From: Flavobacteriaceae bacterium PS02336
GTDB lineage: Bacteria; Bacteroidota; Bacteroidia; Flavobacteriales; Flavobacteriaceae
Reading direction: 5' to 3'
DNA: 64,000 nt
Assembly: GCA_029960065.1 (NCBI GenBank)
Contig: JASCOF010000001.1
Location: 1,116,001 to 1,180,000 of the forward strand
How positions within the stretch are numbered: the stretch's first letter is position 1; each line of letters begins with the position of its first letter. The notes under the pieces were generated by a model. It was not told the origin of the DNA. It did not search any database and worked only from the letters and a program-made list of their open reading frames with translations. Below are positions 16,805 to 24,787 of the stretch, in pieces. A program made the translations under genes and the position numbers.

Positions 16805-17344
16805 ATGGAAAATACATTCAACGTCCTAAAAAGAGAAGAGGTTTCAGCAAAAAATCAACAGATATTCGATGGTCTGAAAAAAGCATTCGGTGCTGTGCCT
16901 AATTTGTACTCTACGTTAGCTTATTCCGAAAATGCGCTAGAAGCTTATATTAATCTTGAAAATAGCAAAACTTCGTTAACAAAAAAAGAAATTGAGGCGG
17001 TAACGCTCGTAGTTAGTGAGGTGAATAGTTGTTTATATTGCTTAAGTGCACATACTATGGTAGCCAAGATGAATGGTTTCACAGAAGAACAGACGCTTGA
17101 AATCAGAGGTGGAAGTGCAGGGTTTGATAAAAAATTGAATGCTTTGGTAAAACTCGCCAAACAGCTTTCAGAAAAAAGAAATGCAGGTGATGGAACATTG
17201 GTAGCAGCCTTTTTTGATGCCGGTTATTCGAAAGAGAACCTTATTGATATGATCGTGCACATAGGCGACAGAACTATCAGTAACATATTACATGCTGTAA
17301 CCCAAGTGCCTAATGAATTTCCATTAGCAAAATCTATTAGCTAG
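16805..17344 (+). CDS. AhpD-like CMD-family protein with full CxxC site
   Basis: A 179-aa carboxymuconolactone decarboxylase-fold protein. The active site is EVNSCLYCLSAHTM near residues 72-85, keeping Glu, both Cys and His as in AhpD-type thiol peroxidase partners. It ends GDRTISNILHAVTQVP...FPLAKSIS, the same tail that is fused to the spondin fragment at 12540. It is the first gene behind operator site C, so it should be among the most strongly induced genes of the regulon. Substrate unknown. Confidence 0.9.
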   Translation: MENTFNVLKREEVSAKNQQIFDGLKKAFGAVPNLYSTLAYSENALEAYINLENSKTSLTKKEIEAVTLVVSEVNSCLYCLSAHTMVAKMNGFTEEQTLEIRGGSAGFDKKLNALVKLAKQLSEKRNAGDGTLVAAFFDAGYSKENLIDMIVHIGDRTISNILHAVTQVPNEFPLAKSIS

Positions 17345-17393
17345 TAATAACTACTATTCAGTTAACGTCAAAATAACTTTAAATCTATAGACT

Positions 17394-17939
17394 ATGATGC
17401 CAAGAACACAAGCTCTAAAGCCGGAACAGGTGCCGGCTGACTCTAAACCAACTCTTGATACGTTCACCAAGATGCTCGGGTTCACGCCAAATATGCTTGC
17501 GACATTTGCGCAGAGTCCAATTGCGTTTAATGCATGGGCTACTTTCCGCAGTTCCCTGAACAAGGTGCTTGACGTGAAGACGCGAGAAATCATCAGCCTC
17601 GCCGTCTCTGAGGTGAATGGCTGCAACTACTGCCTGGCGGTTCACAGCTATGCGGCCAGTATGGCTAAGTTGCCGGCCGATGAAATTATTCTCGCTCGAA
17701 AAGGCCATGCTATCGATCCGAAGAAGGACGCCGCCGTCCAGTTTGCGCGCAAAATCATCGAGACCCGCGGTCAGGTCGGTGAGTCTGATCTGGAAACTGT
17801 TCGTCAAGCTGGATATACAGATGCGAATGTCATGGAGATTGTCGCTCTGGTGGCTATGTATTCACTGACGAACTTTTTCAATAACGTGTTCGATCCGGAG
17901 AAGGACTATCCCGCTGTTCCGCTGGCTGGTTCGATCTAA
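17394..17939 (+). CDS. CMD-family protein of foreign base composition
   Basis: A 181-aa carboxymuconolactone decarboxylase family protein with site EVNGCNYCLAVHSY near 72-85 (both Cys and His present). The body is more like proteobacterial CMD proteins (FTPNMLATFAQSP, FDPEKDYPAVPLAGSI). Its codons are visibly GC-rich (GCC, CTG, CGC, GGC) compared with the AT-rich neighbours, and overlapping GC-rich frames on the other strand remain open. This points to recent transfer from a higher-GC donor. It sits 49 bp behind the CMD gene at 16805, so it probably uses site C. Confidence 0.88.
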   Translation: MMPRTQALKPEQVPADSKPTLDTFTKMLGFTPNMLATFAQSPIAFNAWATFRSSLNKVLDVKTREIISLAVSEVNGCNYCLAVHSYAASMAKLPADEIILARKGHAIDPKKDAAVQFARKIIETRGQVGESDLETVRQAGYTDANVMEIVALVAMYSLTNFFNNVFDPEKDYPAVPLAGSI

Positions 17940-18194
17940 CTTTTATGTGGTTGGATAAATAATCTTCTAAGAGACATGAACATGCTAAAAACAAGATTGC
18001 AAGATTATAAGCGACAGTAATATAAGTTAAAAACAAGAAAGGACATCGGAAAAGCAGAACCTAAATTATACAGAGCGAGGGGGACTTCGGACAAATATTT
18101 ACCAACTTTAGATCAGGAACCAAACCCCCAAGGAACTTATCCGGACTTGGATTTCACCAATCAACGTTTGCGGTTACTATATAATCAGTCATAC

Positions 18195-18467
18195 CCAAGC
18201 GGCGTTGGAATTAGGGTAAACTCCGTAGCGCCTGTTTGTCCTGGCCGCATGGTGGGAAACAACTTTTTTACAGAAACAGAACAAGCTGTACTTAAACTGG
18301 CAGAAGAAATTGCTTAACTTGATATAGCTGGGGTTTCTGATGAAACTTACGATCGAGCACTAGCGCTGCTTGGTGAACAGAAATTAGCTCAAGTAATTTT
18401 TGTTACAGTTACCATCGGTAGCTGGAACTGAATCGCTATTGCCATGCATATGGTAACCGGAGAATAG
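18195..18467 (+). pseudogene. Decayed SDR/CMD chimera
   Basis: Reading one frame gives GVGIRVNSVAPV, the typical SDR segment before the C-terminus. It is followed directly by NNFFTETEQAVLKLAEEIA, a TAA at 18315, LDIAGVSDETYDRALALLG, then VIFVTVTIGSWN, a TGA at 18429, and IAIAMHMVTGE. The second part is the C-terminal half of an AhpD-type CMD protein (FTERE...ALKLAEE...LDDAGVSDE...AWNRIA pattern). The frame is open further upstream but I recognise nothing there. Two in-frame stops and a gene-to-gene junction show decay. Confidence 0.65.
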
Positions 18468-18534
18468 CCCAATAGTGCAATTGATGTTATTTTTTTATAT
18501 GTATTATATGAAAGAAAATGAAATCTGAACGGGA

Positions 18535-19374
18535 ATGATCAAAGAATATAACGAAAATGCAACATTGGCGCGGTTTGTTATGCACAGCGATAATCAACTG
18601 TTTTCAGGATTAGGACTTAGCAATTCAAGTCCTAATCCCGTAAATACTTTTGTTTACAATAAGGGTGAATCGCAAGAAGTACTCATCGATGCGATAGCCT
18701 ACACAATGCCACCACGGAGCATTCTTCCGCTCGTTTCCAATCAGCATTTCACCTTTCAGCATCCTGAGACCCTAACTGCCTGGCAATTTAACCGTGAATT
18801 TTACTGTATCATCGATCACGATGCTGAAGTTGGATGCGTCGGTTTTCTCTTCTACGGAATCCAGCATCCAATGTTTATCACACTAAATGCCGATGAAGCA
18901 GAAGAATTGTCCGACCTTGAAAAAGTGTTTTCTACTGAACTGATGGTGAGGGATAATTTTCAGGGAGAAATGCTTCGTACCTTATTAAAAAGGGTAATTA
19001 TAAAAACTACACGAATAGCAAAGCTTCAAAGTGAAAGCTATTCAAAATTCCCTGATGAAAAAATGGATATTGTGAGAAAATTTGCATTGCTTCTCGAAAA
19101 AAATTTCAAAGAACAACATCAGGTTAATTTTTATGCAGGTGCCCTCCATAAATCTCCTAAGACATTGAGCAATGTTTTTGCACGATTAAAACAACCGGCA
19201 CCTTCGGTACTCATTCGTGAAAAGCTTCTGTTGGAAGCCAAACGTTATTTACATTATACCGAAAAATCAGCTAAAGAAATAGCATACGAACTTGGGTTTG
19301 AAAATCCGGCACATTTCAGCAAGTTTTTTAAGCTCTATACGGGAACAAATATTTCGAAGTTCAGAAGTATCTGA
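18535..19374 (+). CDS. AraC-family transcription regulator (copy 2 of 3)
   Basis: A 279-aa regulator closely related to the one at 9560. Shared blocks include NTFVYNKG, LPLVSNQ, AWQFNREFYC, DHDAEVGCVGFLFYGI and NFQGEMLRTLLK. Cys91 and Cys101 form the same C-x9-C pair. The DNA-binding half has NFYAGALHKSPKTLSNVF and KSAKEIAYELGFENPAHFSKFFK and ends NISKFRSI. The start ATG at 18535 follows a remnant-filled gap. It is next to a broken CMD gene, just as copy 1 is next to an intact one, so both modules descend from a common AraC-CMD-MsrA arrangement. Confidence 0.9.
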   Translation: MIKEYNENATLARFVMHSDNQLFSGLGLSNSSPNPVNTFVYNKGESQEVLIDAIAYTMPPRSILPLVSNQHFTFQHPETLTAWQFNREFYCIIDHDAEVGCVGFLFYGIQHPMFITLNADEAEELSDLEKVFSTELMVRDNFQGEMLRTLLKRVIIKTTRIAKLQSESYSKFPDEKMDIVRKFALLLEKNFKEQHQVNFYAGALHKSPKTLSNVFARLKQPAPSVLIREKLLLEAKRYLHYTEKSAKEIAYELGFENPAHFSKFFKLYTGTNISKFRSI

Positions 19375-19398
19375 TAGAAACATTTTAATATAATAGAG

Positions 19399-19797
19399 AT
19401 GTCAACGATAGATAACAACATGTACCTTCTTAATGCAATGAGTGAGCAGAATAGTAAGTATTTAACTTATTTCAATAGAAAGTTGGGGCGTAAACCAAAT
19501 TTGTTTTTGACGGTGATGTATTCTAACGATGCGTTATCTGCCTACTACCGTTTCATACGAGAAAGACCTCTCTGTCAAAAAAGGAGTTAGAGGCAATAGC
19601 ATTGACAGTATCACAACAGAATAAGGCAATGTACTGTCTGAGCATGCACACCATGATAGCAAAATTGAAGGGTTTCAGTGAAGAGGAAATTCTTGAAATA
19701 CGAAAAGGTTCTGTTTCGTTTGACAGTAAACTTAATGTGTTAGTGGAAACTATCAAAGGCTATAGCCGAACATCCAAGTTATTTTGACATCAGTTAG
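19399..19797 (+). pseudogene. CMD-family gene broken by frameshifts
   Basis: The first frame gives an AhpD-like start (KYLTYFNRKLGRKPNLFLTV, SNDALSAYYRF), then shifts near 19551. A one-base change of frame there restores FHTRKTSLSKKELEAIALTVSQQNKAMYCLSMHTM, which matches the CMD protein at 8986. A second shift near 19758 leads to AIAEHPSYFDIS and a stop at 19795-19797. Two frame changes and a missing C-terminal third make this non-functional. It occupies the same place after an AraC gene as the intact CMD gene at 8986. Confidence 0.8.
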
Positions 19798-19871
19798 ATA
19801 AAGAATACTGAATTCAAAAGGATTTTTCAAAGGGAACCAAATACTTCTAAGATCGTGCAAATTTAAAAATT

Positions 19872-20312
19872 ATGATACACAAAAAACAAACCGTACGACT
19901 CTTCGTAAAGGATATTATGGGTGATATCGTTAAAGACAACCAGGAAAATTACTTTTAACTGGCGAGCAGGACAACTGGTTCTCGATGAACCAGCATTTAA
20001 TGATGGTAGTGATATTGGTTCCGATCCGTTTACAACGGTTTTATCTGGTATTGTAGCTGTACATTGACCAATTTACGGATGTATATCAAAAGGAAGGGAT
20101 GAGATGTTACCGACTACCTGCAAAGCAAATGGATGGAATTTGATGATTTTAATGTGGAAACAAAAATTGAAGCCGAAGCTAAAGTACGGGGTCTGTACGA
20201 AGGTAAATTAAAGTTCCCTACCATAATAGTGGGCAACGATTATATTAAGAATCCAACGATATCACAACTCGAAGAATTTTTAGAATGCGCAGCATCTCCG
20301 AATAATCTTTAG
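19872..20312 (+). pseudogene. OsmC::glutaredoxin chimeric remnant
   Basis: An OsmC-like part is readable with frame changes: NWRAGQLVLDEPAFNDGSD, IGSDPFTTVLSGI, then CTLTNLRMYIKRKG, a TGA where OsmC proteins have Trp, and DVTD. The sequence continues without a gap into YLQSKWMEFDDFNVETKIEAEAKVRGLY and KFPTIIVGNDYIKNPTISQL, the C-terminal part of a glutaredoxin/Mrx-type protein. The glutaredoxin N-terminus with its CPxC site is absent. OsmC proteins handle organic hydroperoxides, so both parents fit the island's theme. Not functional as it stands. Confidence 0.75.
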
Positions 20313-20376
20313 GAGTTCAATTCATTATTTTAATATAAAAGACGCTAGCTCAGATAATAATTTGTTAATAAGAAAT

Positions 20377-20862
20377 ATGAAAAAAATAGGTTTTGGTGGA
20401 GGCTGTCATTGGTGTACAGAAGCCATATTTCAGGCTTTAAATGGCGTTGAGTCTGTGGAGCAGGGCTGGATCTCCTCATTGAACCCCTATGATACATTTT
20501 CAGAAGCCGTTATTGTCCATTTTAATGAAGGCATCACACTGGATGTGTTAATTGAAGTGCATCTGCTGACGCATAGTAGCGCAAGCGCACACAGTATGCG
20601 TTACAAGTATCGTTCGGCAGTGTATTATATTGATCCCAATGATAAAGACACTATCGAAATAATAATCAATAAACTGTCAAAGGAAAATGACACCAAATAT
20701 ATTACACAGACACTGCCCTTGGCAGACTTCAGATTGAATTCGGAGCGTTTCCTCAATTATTATAAAAAAGACAAACAGAAACCTTTCTGCCAAACCAATA
20801 TAAATCCTAAACTAGCTGCAATACGCAAAACATTCGGTCATCATATTCGAAATGATTTTTAA
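20377..20862 (+). CDS. Divergent MsrA-like protein
   Basis: A 161-aa MsrA-family protein starting at ATG 20377 (an in-frame TTG at 20362 also exists). The catalytic site is GFGGGCHWCTEAIFQALNGV, with His in place of the usual Phe in GCFWC. YKYRSAVYYID and a shortened C-terminus KPFCQTNINPKLAAIRKTF follow. The usual GGxxxNPSYE loop is replaced by SSLNPYDTFSEAV, so substrate handling may differ. It lies just before operator site D. It should keep methionine sulfoxide reductase chemistry because the nucleophilic Cys and a distal Cys are present. Confidence 0.85.
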   Translation: MKKIGFGGGCHWCTEAIFQALNGVESVEQGWISSLNPYDTFSEAVIVHFNEGITLDVLIEVHLLTHSSASAHSMRYKYRSAVYYIDPNDKDTIEIIINKLSKENDTKYITQTLPLADFRLNSERFLNYYKKDKQKPFCQTNINPKLAAIRKTFGHHIRNDF

Positions 20863-20865
20863 GAT

Positions 20866-20931
20866 GGGAAGAATTGCCAAAATATCGGGTGATAACGGTA
20901 AGAGAAAGGGTATTGCCGTATATTAACTTTG
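20866..20931 (+). promoter_or_regulatory. Promoter with 21-bp-spaced operator, site D (weaker)
   Basis: GGGAA at 20866 and ATCGGGTG with its GGG at 20887 are 21 bp apart. The -7 element TAACTTTG at 20924-20931 starts 37 bp after the second half-site, exactly as in sites A and C. The GGAC word is replaced by ACGGT. A further AGGG at 20908 continues the 21-bp period, and an inverted pair ACGGTAA / TTGCCGT overlaps. It lies before trxA (20963). Confidence 0.5.
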
Positions 20932-20962
20932 TGGAGTTAGATAACAATTAAAGTTTTTAGTT

Positions 20963-21289
20963 ATGAGAAAAATAGAAAGTAAACAGGAATTTGAAGAAAC
21001 AATTCAAAAAGAAGCAAGCGTAGTTGTAGATTTTTACGCCGACTGGTGTGGTCCTTGCCAGGCGCTATTACCCACATTGGATGACCTGTCCAAAGACTTT
21101 GAGGGGAAGGTCAAAATAGTTAAAGTTAATGTTGATAATCAACAGGAACTTGCCCAGCGTTTTGGTGTGCGTAGCATCCCCACATTGATCTTTTTCAAGA
21201 ACCAAAAAGCTGTGGAGACCATAGTAGGTCTTCGAACCAAGGACGAACTTCAAAAGAAGATATCCGCGTTGGAAATAGGAAATAAATAG
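20963..21289 (+). CDS. trxA: Thioredoxin
   Basis: A 108-aa cytosolic thioredoxin. It has the classic VVDFYADWCGPCQALLPTLD with CGPC at about 31-34, KVNVDNQQELAQRFGVRSIPTLIFF with cis-Pro near 75, and no signal peptide. It is the direct electron donor for cytosolic MsrA and MsrB, which are the next genes (21 bp and further downstream). It begins a tightly packed operon behind site D. Confidence 0.95.
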   Translation: MRKIESKQEFEETIQKEASVVVDFYADWCGPCQALLPTLDDLSKDFEGKVKIVKVNVDNQQELAQRFGVRSIPTLIFFKNQKAVETIVGLRTKDELQKKISALEIGNK

Positions 21290-21310
21290 TAACATTCAAA
21301 ATAAATAGTT

Positions 21311-21757
21311 ATGTTAAACTGGAATGATATCATCAAGTTCGTAAACAAAGGTAATCCTGTTCCGACTCGCAGGGTGGAAAAAACAGACGAGGAATGGAAA
21401 GAACTGTTAAGCCCCGATTCGTATTTTGTTACCAGGGGGAAGGGTACTGAGCGAGCACATAGTTCGGATATGTGCGGCTTATTTGAACCGGGTAAATATG
21501 AATGTATCAGTTGTGGAACACCTTTGTTTGATGCAACTGAAAAATTTAACAGCACTTCTGGCTGGCCTTCTTTCACTCAGCCCATAGCTGTTGAAAATAT
21601 TGCCTACCATAAGGATGGTGGTTATGGTATGATAAGAGTGGAAACGACCTGCAATGTCTGTGATGCGCATTTGGGCCATGTTTTTCCGGATGGTCCTGCA
21701 CCAAGTGGTCTTAGATACTGTATCAATGCCGTGGCGCTTAAGAAAGTAGAGGGCTGA
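21311..21757 (+). CDS. msrB: Cytosolic MsrB
   Basis: A 148-aa methionine-(R)-sulfoxide reductase without a signal peptide. The zinc pairs are CISCG near 62-66 and CNVCDAHLGH near 115-124. The core is STSGWPSFTQPI and the catalytic Cys is in GLRYCINAVAL near 137. A second Cys in SSDMCGLFEPG near 52 may resolve the sulfenate. It has a cytosolic location unlike the lipoprotein copy at 7781, so each compartment has its own enzyme. It lies between trxA and msrA. Confidence 0.95.
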   Translation: MLNWNDIIKFVNKGNPVPTRRVEKTDEEWKELLSPDSYFVTRGKGTERAHSSDMCGLFEPGKYECISCGTPLFDATEKFNSTSGWPSFTQPIAVENIAYHKDGGYGMIRVETTCNVCDAHLGHVFPDGPAPSGLRYCINAVALKKVEG

Positions 21758-21820
21758 GATCTCTCAAGCATTTCAGATCAAAAATTTTAAAGAACTTAAA
21801 TAAAATAAAAGCTATAAGTA

Positions 21821-22312
21821 ATGGAAAATTTGAAAAAAGCATATTTGGCGGGTGGATGTTTCTGGGGCATGGAAGATCTTTTCAGAGCACGTCCTGGCGT
21901 AATTAATACCGAAGTCGGGTACTTAGGGGGACAGAACGATAATCCCACCTACGAGTATCATCCCGGCCATGCAGAGGGTGTTGAAATTACCTATGATCCA
22001 AGCAAGACAACTTATAGGGAGTTATTGGATTATTTTTTCAGGGTACATGATCCCAGCACGGTAGATAGGCAGGGCAATGACAGGGGCAAAAGTTACCGCT
22101 CGGCACTATTCATTCAGAACGATGAAGAAGGAAATGATGCCGTGGAAATGATCAAATTAGTTGATGATTCGCAACGCTGGCCTGGAAAGGTAGTAACGAC
22201 ATTGGAGCCGTTCACAAAATTTTGGCCTGCCGAAGACTACCATCAAGATTATCTGGTCAAAAATCCGAATGGCTACACCTGCCACTTTGAGCGCTTTGGA
22301 ACTTTTTTGTAA
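21821..22312 (+). CDS. msrA: Cytosolic MsrA
   Basis: A 163-aa methionine-(S)-sulfoxide reductase. The catalytic [13 protein letters not shown] is near residues 9-21, with [40 protein letters not shown] and the [20 protein letters not shown] end. The GCFWG form has a single N-terminal Cys, with a resolving Cys near the C-terminus (YTCHFERFG). No signal peptide. It is followed 4 bp later by a 69-aa ORF and then a lipoprotein MsrA. Confidence 0.95.
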   Translation: MENLKKAYLAGGCFWGMEDLFRARPGVINTEVGYLGGQNDNPTYEYHPGHAEGVEITYDPSKTTYRELLDYFFRVHDPSTVDRQGNDRGKSYRSALFIQNDEEGNDAVEMIKLVDDSQRWPGKVVTTLEPFTKFWPAEDYHQDYLVKNPNGYTCHFERFGTFL

Positions 22313-22316
22313 AGCA

Positions 22317-22526
22317 ATGAACAAAGTAACGGCAGAAATTTACCAGCTGCATCCCGATCGGTATATATTGGTCTCTGGACAGGAGGAAGGCGCACCTACA
22401 TGCCCTTATGAAAATGTCCAACAATGGGTTGGCTATGATACCTTAACCAAAGAATATATTCGGTTTACAAAGTCGGTATACAAAAAGCTTGTTGAAGAAA
22501 TGGAAAATAAAAAAATAAAGATATGA
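22317..22526 (+). CDS. Hypothetical 69-aa protein between two msrA genes
   Basis: From ATG 22317 (the frame is open further upstream, within msrA) the product starts MNKVTAEIYQLHPDRYILVSG, contains APTCPYENVQQWVGYDTLTKEYIRFT, and ends in a Lys-rich tail. No known domain is recognised. Its stop overlaps the next msrA start by 4 bases (ATGA), so it is probably translated. The CPYE site is a single Cys, not a redox pair. Confidence 0.55.
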   Translation: MNKVTAEIYQLHPDRYILVSGQEEGAPTCPYENVQQWVGYDTLTKEYIRFTKSVYKKLVEEMENKKIKI

Positions 22527-23182
22527 ATATAGTAGTTTTCTTATCGACCGCACTCGGCTTCTTCGCCATGACAGGTTGTAGCAACAGTATGAGTAACAAA
22601 GCCGAGCATAATAAGGGCTTGGAAGAAAAAGCAAGCGTTACTGAAATGACAGGCAATAGCGATAGCACGGACGTTATCTATTTTGCCGGAGGATGTTTCT
22701 GGGGAACAGAGCATTTTTTTAAACAGGTAGATGGTGTTATCGCTACCGAAGTAGGCTTTGCCAATGGCCGTACCGACAATCCGACATATGAGGATGTAGT
22801 ACAGAAAAATACGGGCTACGCTGAAACCGTAAAGGTTACATACGATGCTGAAAAATTGGATTTGAATCTGTTACTTGATTTGTATTTCCTTGCTATTGAT
22901 CCTACGAGCGTAAATAAACAGGGTAATGATATCGGTGATCAGTACCGTACGGGCATTTATTACACCTCAGGCCAGCAGTTACCACTTATAAACCAACGGA
23001 TAAATAAAGAGGCGGCAAAACATATCAGAGCTATAGCAGTTGAAGTAACCCCCATAAAGAAATATTATAAAGCCGAGGATTACCATCAAGACTACCTGGA
23101 TAAGAATCCGGGAGGATACTGCCATATTAATCCGGCACTTTTTAAAGTGGCGAAGGAAGCTAATAAGGCAACCAATAAATGA
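22523..23182 (+). CDS. msrA: MsrA, lipoprotein form
   Basis: A 219-aa methionine-(S)-sulfoxide reductase with an N-terminal lipoprotein-like signal (AMTGC, Cys19), though without the usual positive charge. After a 30-residue linker comes FAGGCFWGTEHFFKQVDGV near 54-72. TEVGFANGRTDNPTYEDV, DQYRTGIYY and [21 protein letters not shown] follow. It is the extracytoplasmic counterpart of the preceding cytosolic copy. The 4-base overlap with the upstream ORF indicates coupling. Confidence 0.92.
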   Translation: MNIVVFLSTALGFFAMTGCSNSMSNKAEHNKGLEEKASVTEMTGNSDSTDVIYFAGGCFWGTEHFFKQVDGVIATEVGFANGRTDNPTYEDVVQKNTGYAETVKVTYDAEKLDLNLLLDLYFLAIDPTSVNKQGNDIGDQYRTGIYYTSGQQLPLINQRINKEAAKHIRAIAVEVTPIKKYYKAEDYHQDYLDKNPGGYCHINPALFKVAKEANKATNK

Positions 23183-23210
23183 TAATATCATCAAAAAACT
23201 ATAAAAAATC

Positions 23211-24206
23211 ATGAAAAAAGTAGCAATCAACGGATTTGGTCGCATAGGAAGGGCAGCATTAAAACTGATTTTTGAAACCGATGACCTTGAAGTCGTCGCC
23301 ATAAACGATTTGATGTCGGTAGAAAATGCAGCATATCTGCTTAAATACGACAGTAACTATGGTAAGTATGCTAAAGATGTTAAATTTGAAGGAGACAGCT
23401 TATTTGTGGGGGATAAAGAAATCAAGTATTCCAGTCTACGCAACATTTTAGAGTTACCATGGAAAGCACTCAATGTAGACGTTGTTATTGAAAGTACCGG
23501 CATATTTACCAACAGTGCCGATGCTGAAGGGCATATTCTGGCTGGTGCTAAAGCAGCTGTAATTTCAGGTCCTACAAAAGACACTCCAACAGTTGTTTAT
23601 GGCGTAAACACTACAGATGATAAGACATTGGTCTTTTCTTGTGCAAGTTGTACGACCAATAACATCAGCCCTGTAATAGAAATTTTGGGAAGAAGGTTAG
23701 GTATAAAAAAAGCAATTCTTAATACCATACATGGATATACTGCTTCACAAAGCCTTGTCGATGCGCCTTCGAAAAAAGAGCCACGCATGGGTAGAGCGGC
23801 CGGCTTGAATCTGGCACCGGCTGCTACGGGAGCAGCCATAGCGACTACTAAAGTATTACCTCAGTACGCCGGAAAGTTCGACGGCGTTGCCATTAGAGTT
23901 CCCGTCCCTGTTGGCTCCATTTCGGATATTACTTTTATTGCTGAGAGACCTACCACGGTTGAGGAAATCAATCAGATTCTGTCAGAAGAAGCGACCACAG
24001 AACGGTATAAAAAAGTGATCGCTGTAACAAATGAACCCCTTGTATCAACTGATATCATAGGAAGTGCTTTCGCTTCTACCGTAGATTTAGAAATGACAAG
24101 GGTTGTTGATGGAGACCTAGTGAAAATAATGGCTTGGTATGACAATGAATGGGGATTTACCAATCAGATGATCAGACAGATTCAATCAATATGGCAACCT
24201 GAATAA
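23211..24206 (+). CDS. gap: Glyceraldehyde-3-phosphate dehydrogenase, type I
   Basis: A 331-aa glycolytic GAPDH. NAD-binding is shown by VAINGFGRIGRAALK at 3-17. The active-site Cys is in SCASCTTNN near 148, with ATTKVLPQYAGKFDGVAIRVPV, and the C-terminal AWYDNEWGFTNQM. A second Cys sits four residues before the catalytic one. GAPDH is one of the first enzymes inactivated by oxidants through this Cys. An extra copy inside a methionine-sulfoxide-repair operon may serve as replacement; whether the genome has another gap gene cannot be seen here. Confidence 0.94.
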   Translation: MKKVAINGFGRIGRAALKLIFETDDLEVVAINDLMSVENAAYLLKYDSNYGKYAKDVKFEGDSLFVGDKEIKYSSLRNILELPWKALNVDVVIESTGIFTNSADAEGHILAGAKAAVISGPTKDTPTVVYGVNTTDDKTLVFSCASCTTNNISPVIEILGRRLGIKKAILNTIHGYTASQSLVDAPSKKEPRMGRAAGLNLAPAATGAAIATTKVLPQYAGKFDGVAIRVPVPVGSISDITFIAERPTTVEEINQILSEEATTERYKKVIAVTNEPLVSTDIIGSAFASTVDLEMTRVVDGDLVKIMAWYDNEWGFTNQMIRQIQSIWQPE

Positions 24207-24243
24207 ACTGATTTAAGCGCACATGCTTACGTCGATTAACTGC

Positions 24244-24275
24244 ATTCCCCTTCTGAAAAGGATAGGGGAATTTTG
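24244..24275 (+). terminator. Terminator after gap
   Basis: The inverted pair ATTCCCCTT / AAGG..AGGGGAAT is followed by TTTTG, 37 bp past the gap stop. It probably closes the trxA-to-gap transcript. Confidence 0.5.
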
Positions 24276-24287
24276 ATATTTATTGTT

Positions 24288-24743
24288 ATGGAAATTTTGA
24301 ACAACCAAATCCAACCCTGGCATTTGGAAAGTATCGGACAGAAAGATCTTCCACATTACGATAGCTTCAAAGGAAAACCCTTATTGATCTTGTTTTTCTA
24401 TTTAGGCTGTCCGGGATGTGTAGGAAGAGCTATCCCATTTGCCAATAAAATGGCGTATGAACACGGGGACAAGATGAACGTATTAGGGATTCATAGCAAT
24501 TTTGAAGGTCCCGAATATACCAATGATGAAATTATTGAAAATTTAAAGTCATTGCATGTTAGGTTTCCGGTTTTTAGGGATGCCGGTATGGCCACCACTT
24601 TTCACGATTACCAAGCCGGGGGGACACCTCACTGGGTTTTGGTAGATAAAAACGGTAAGGTAGTCCGTTCCATATTTGGTTCGGATCCCAATCGAGCATT
24701 ATTATGGTTAGATTACGCAATTATTGAAGAGTTGGAAAAGTGA
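24288..24743 (+). CDS. Redoxin/AhpC-TSA-type thioredoxin-like protein
   Basis: A 151-aa redoxin without a signal peptide. I chose ATG 24288 over an in-frame TTG at 24273. The redox site is LFFYLGCPGCVGRAIPF with CPGC near 43-46. GGTPHWVLVDKNGKVVRSIFGSDPN is the cis-Pro and strand region. It resembles TlpA/ResA-type and peroxiredoxin-like proteins, so it could be a peroxidase or a disulfide reductase. It lies between gap and cysS. Confidence 0.8.
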   Translation: MEILNNQIQPWHLESIGQKDLPHYDSFKGKPLLILFFYLGCPGCVGRAIPFANKMAYEHGDKMNVLGIHSNFEGPEYTNDEIIENLKSLHVRFPVFRDAGMATTFHDYQAGGTPHWVLVDKNGKVVRSIFGSDPNRALLWLDYAIIEELEK

Positions 24744-24787
24744 ATTAGAATTTACCTTCAAAACATTGCAACTTTTGAATATTCAAT

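Noticed and set aside
24266..24270. GGGAA before the redoxin gene as a fifth operator
   Set aside because: No partner half-site 21 bp upstream; the sequence is part of the gap terminator hairpin.
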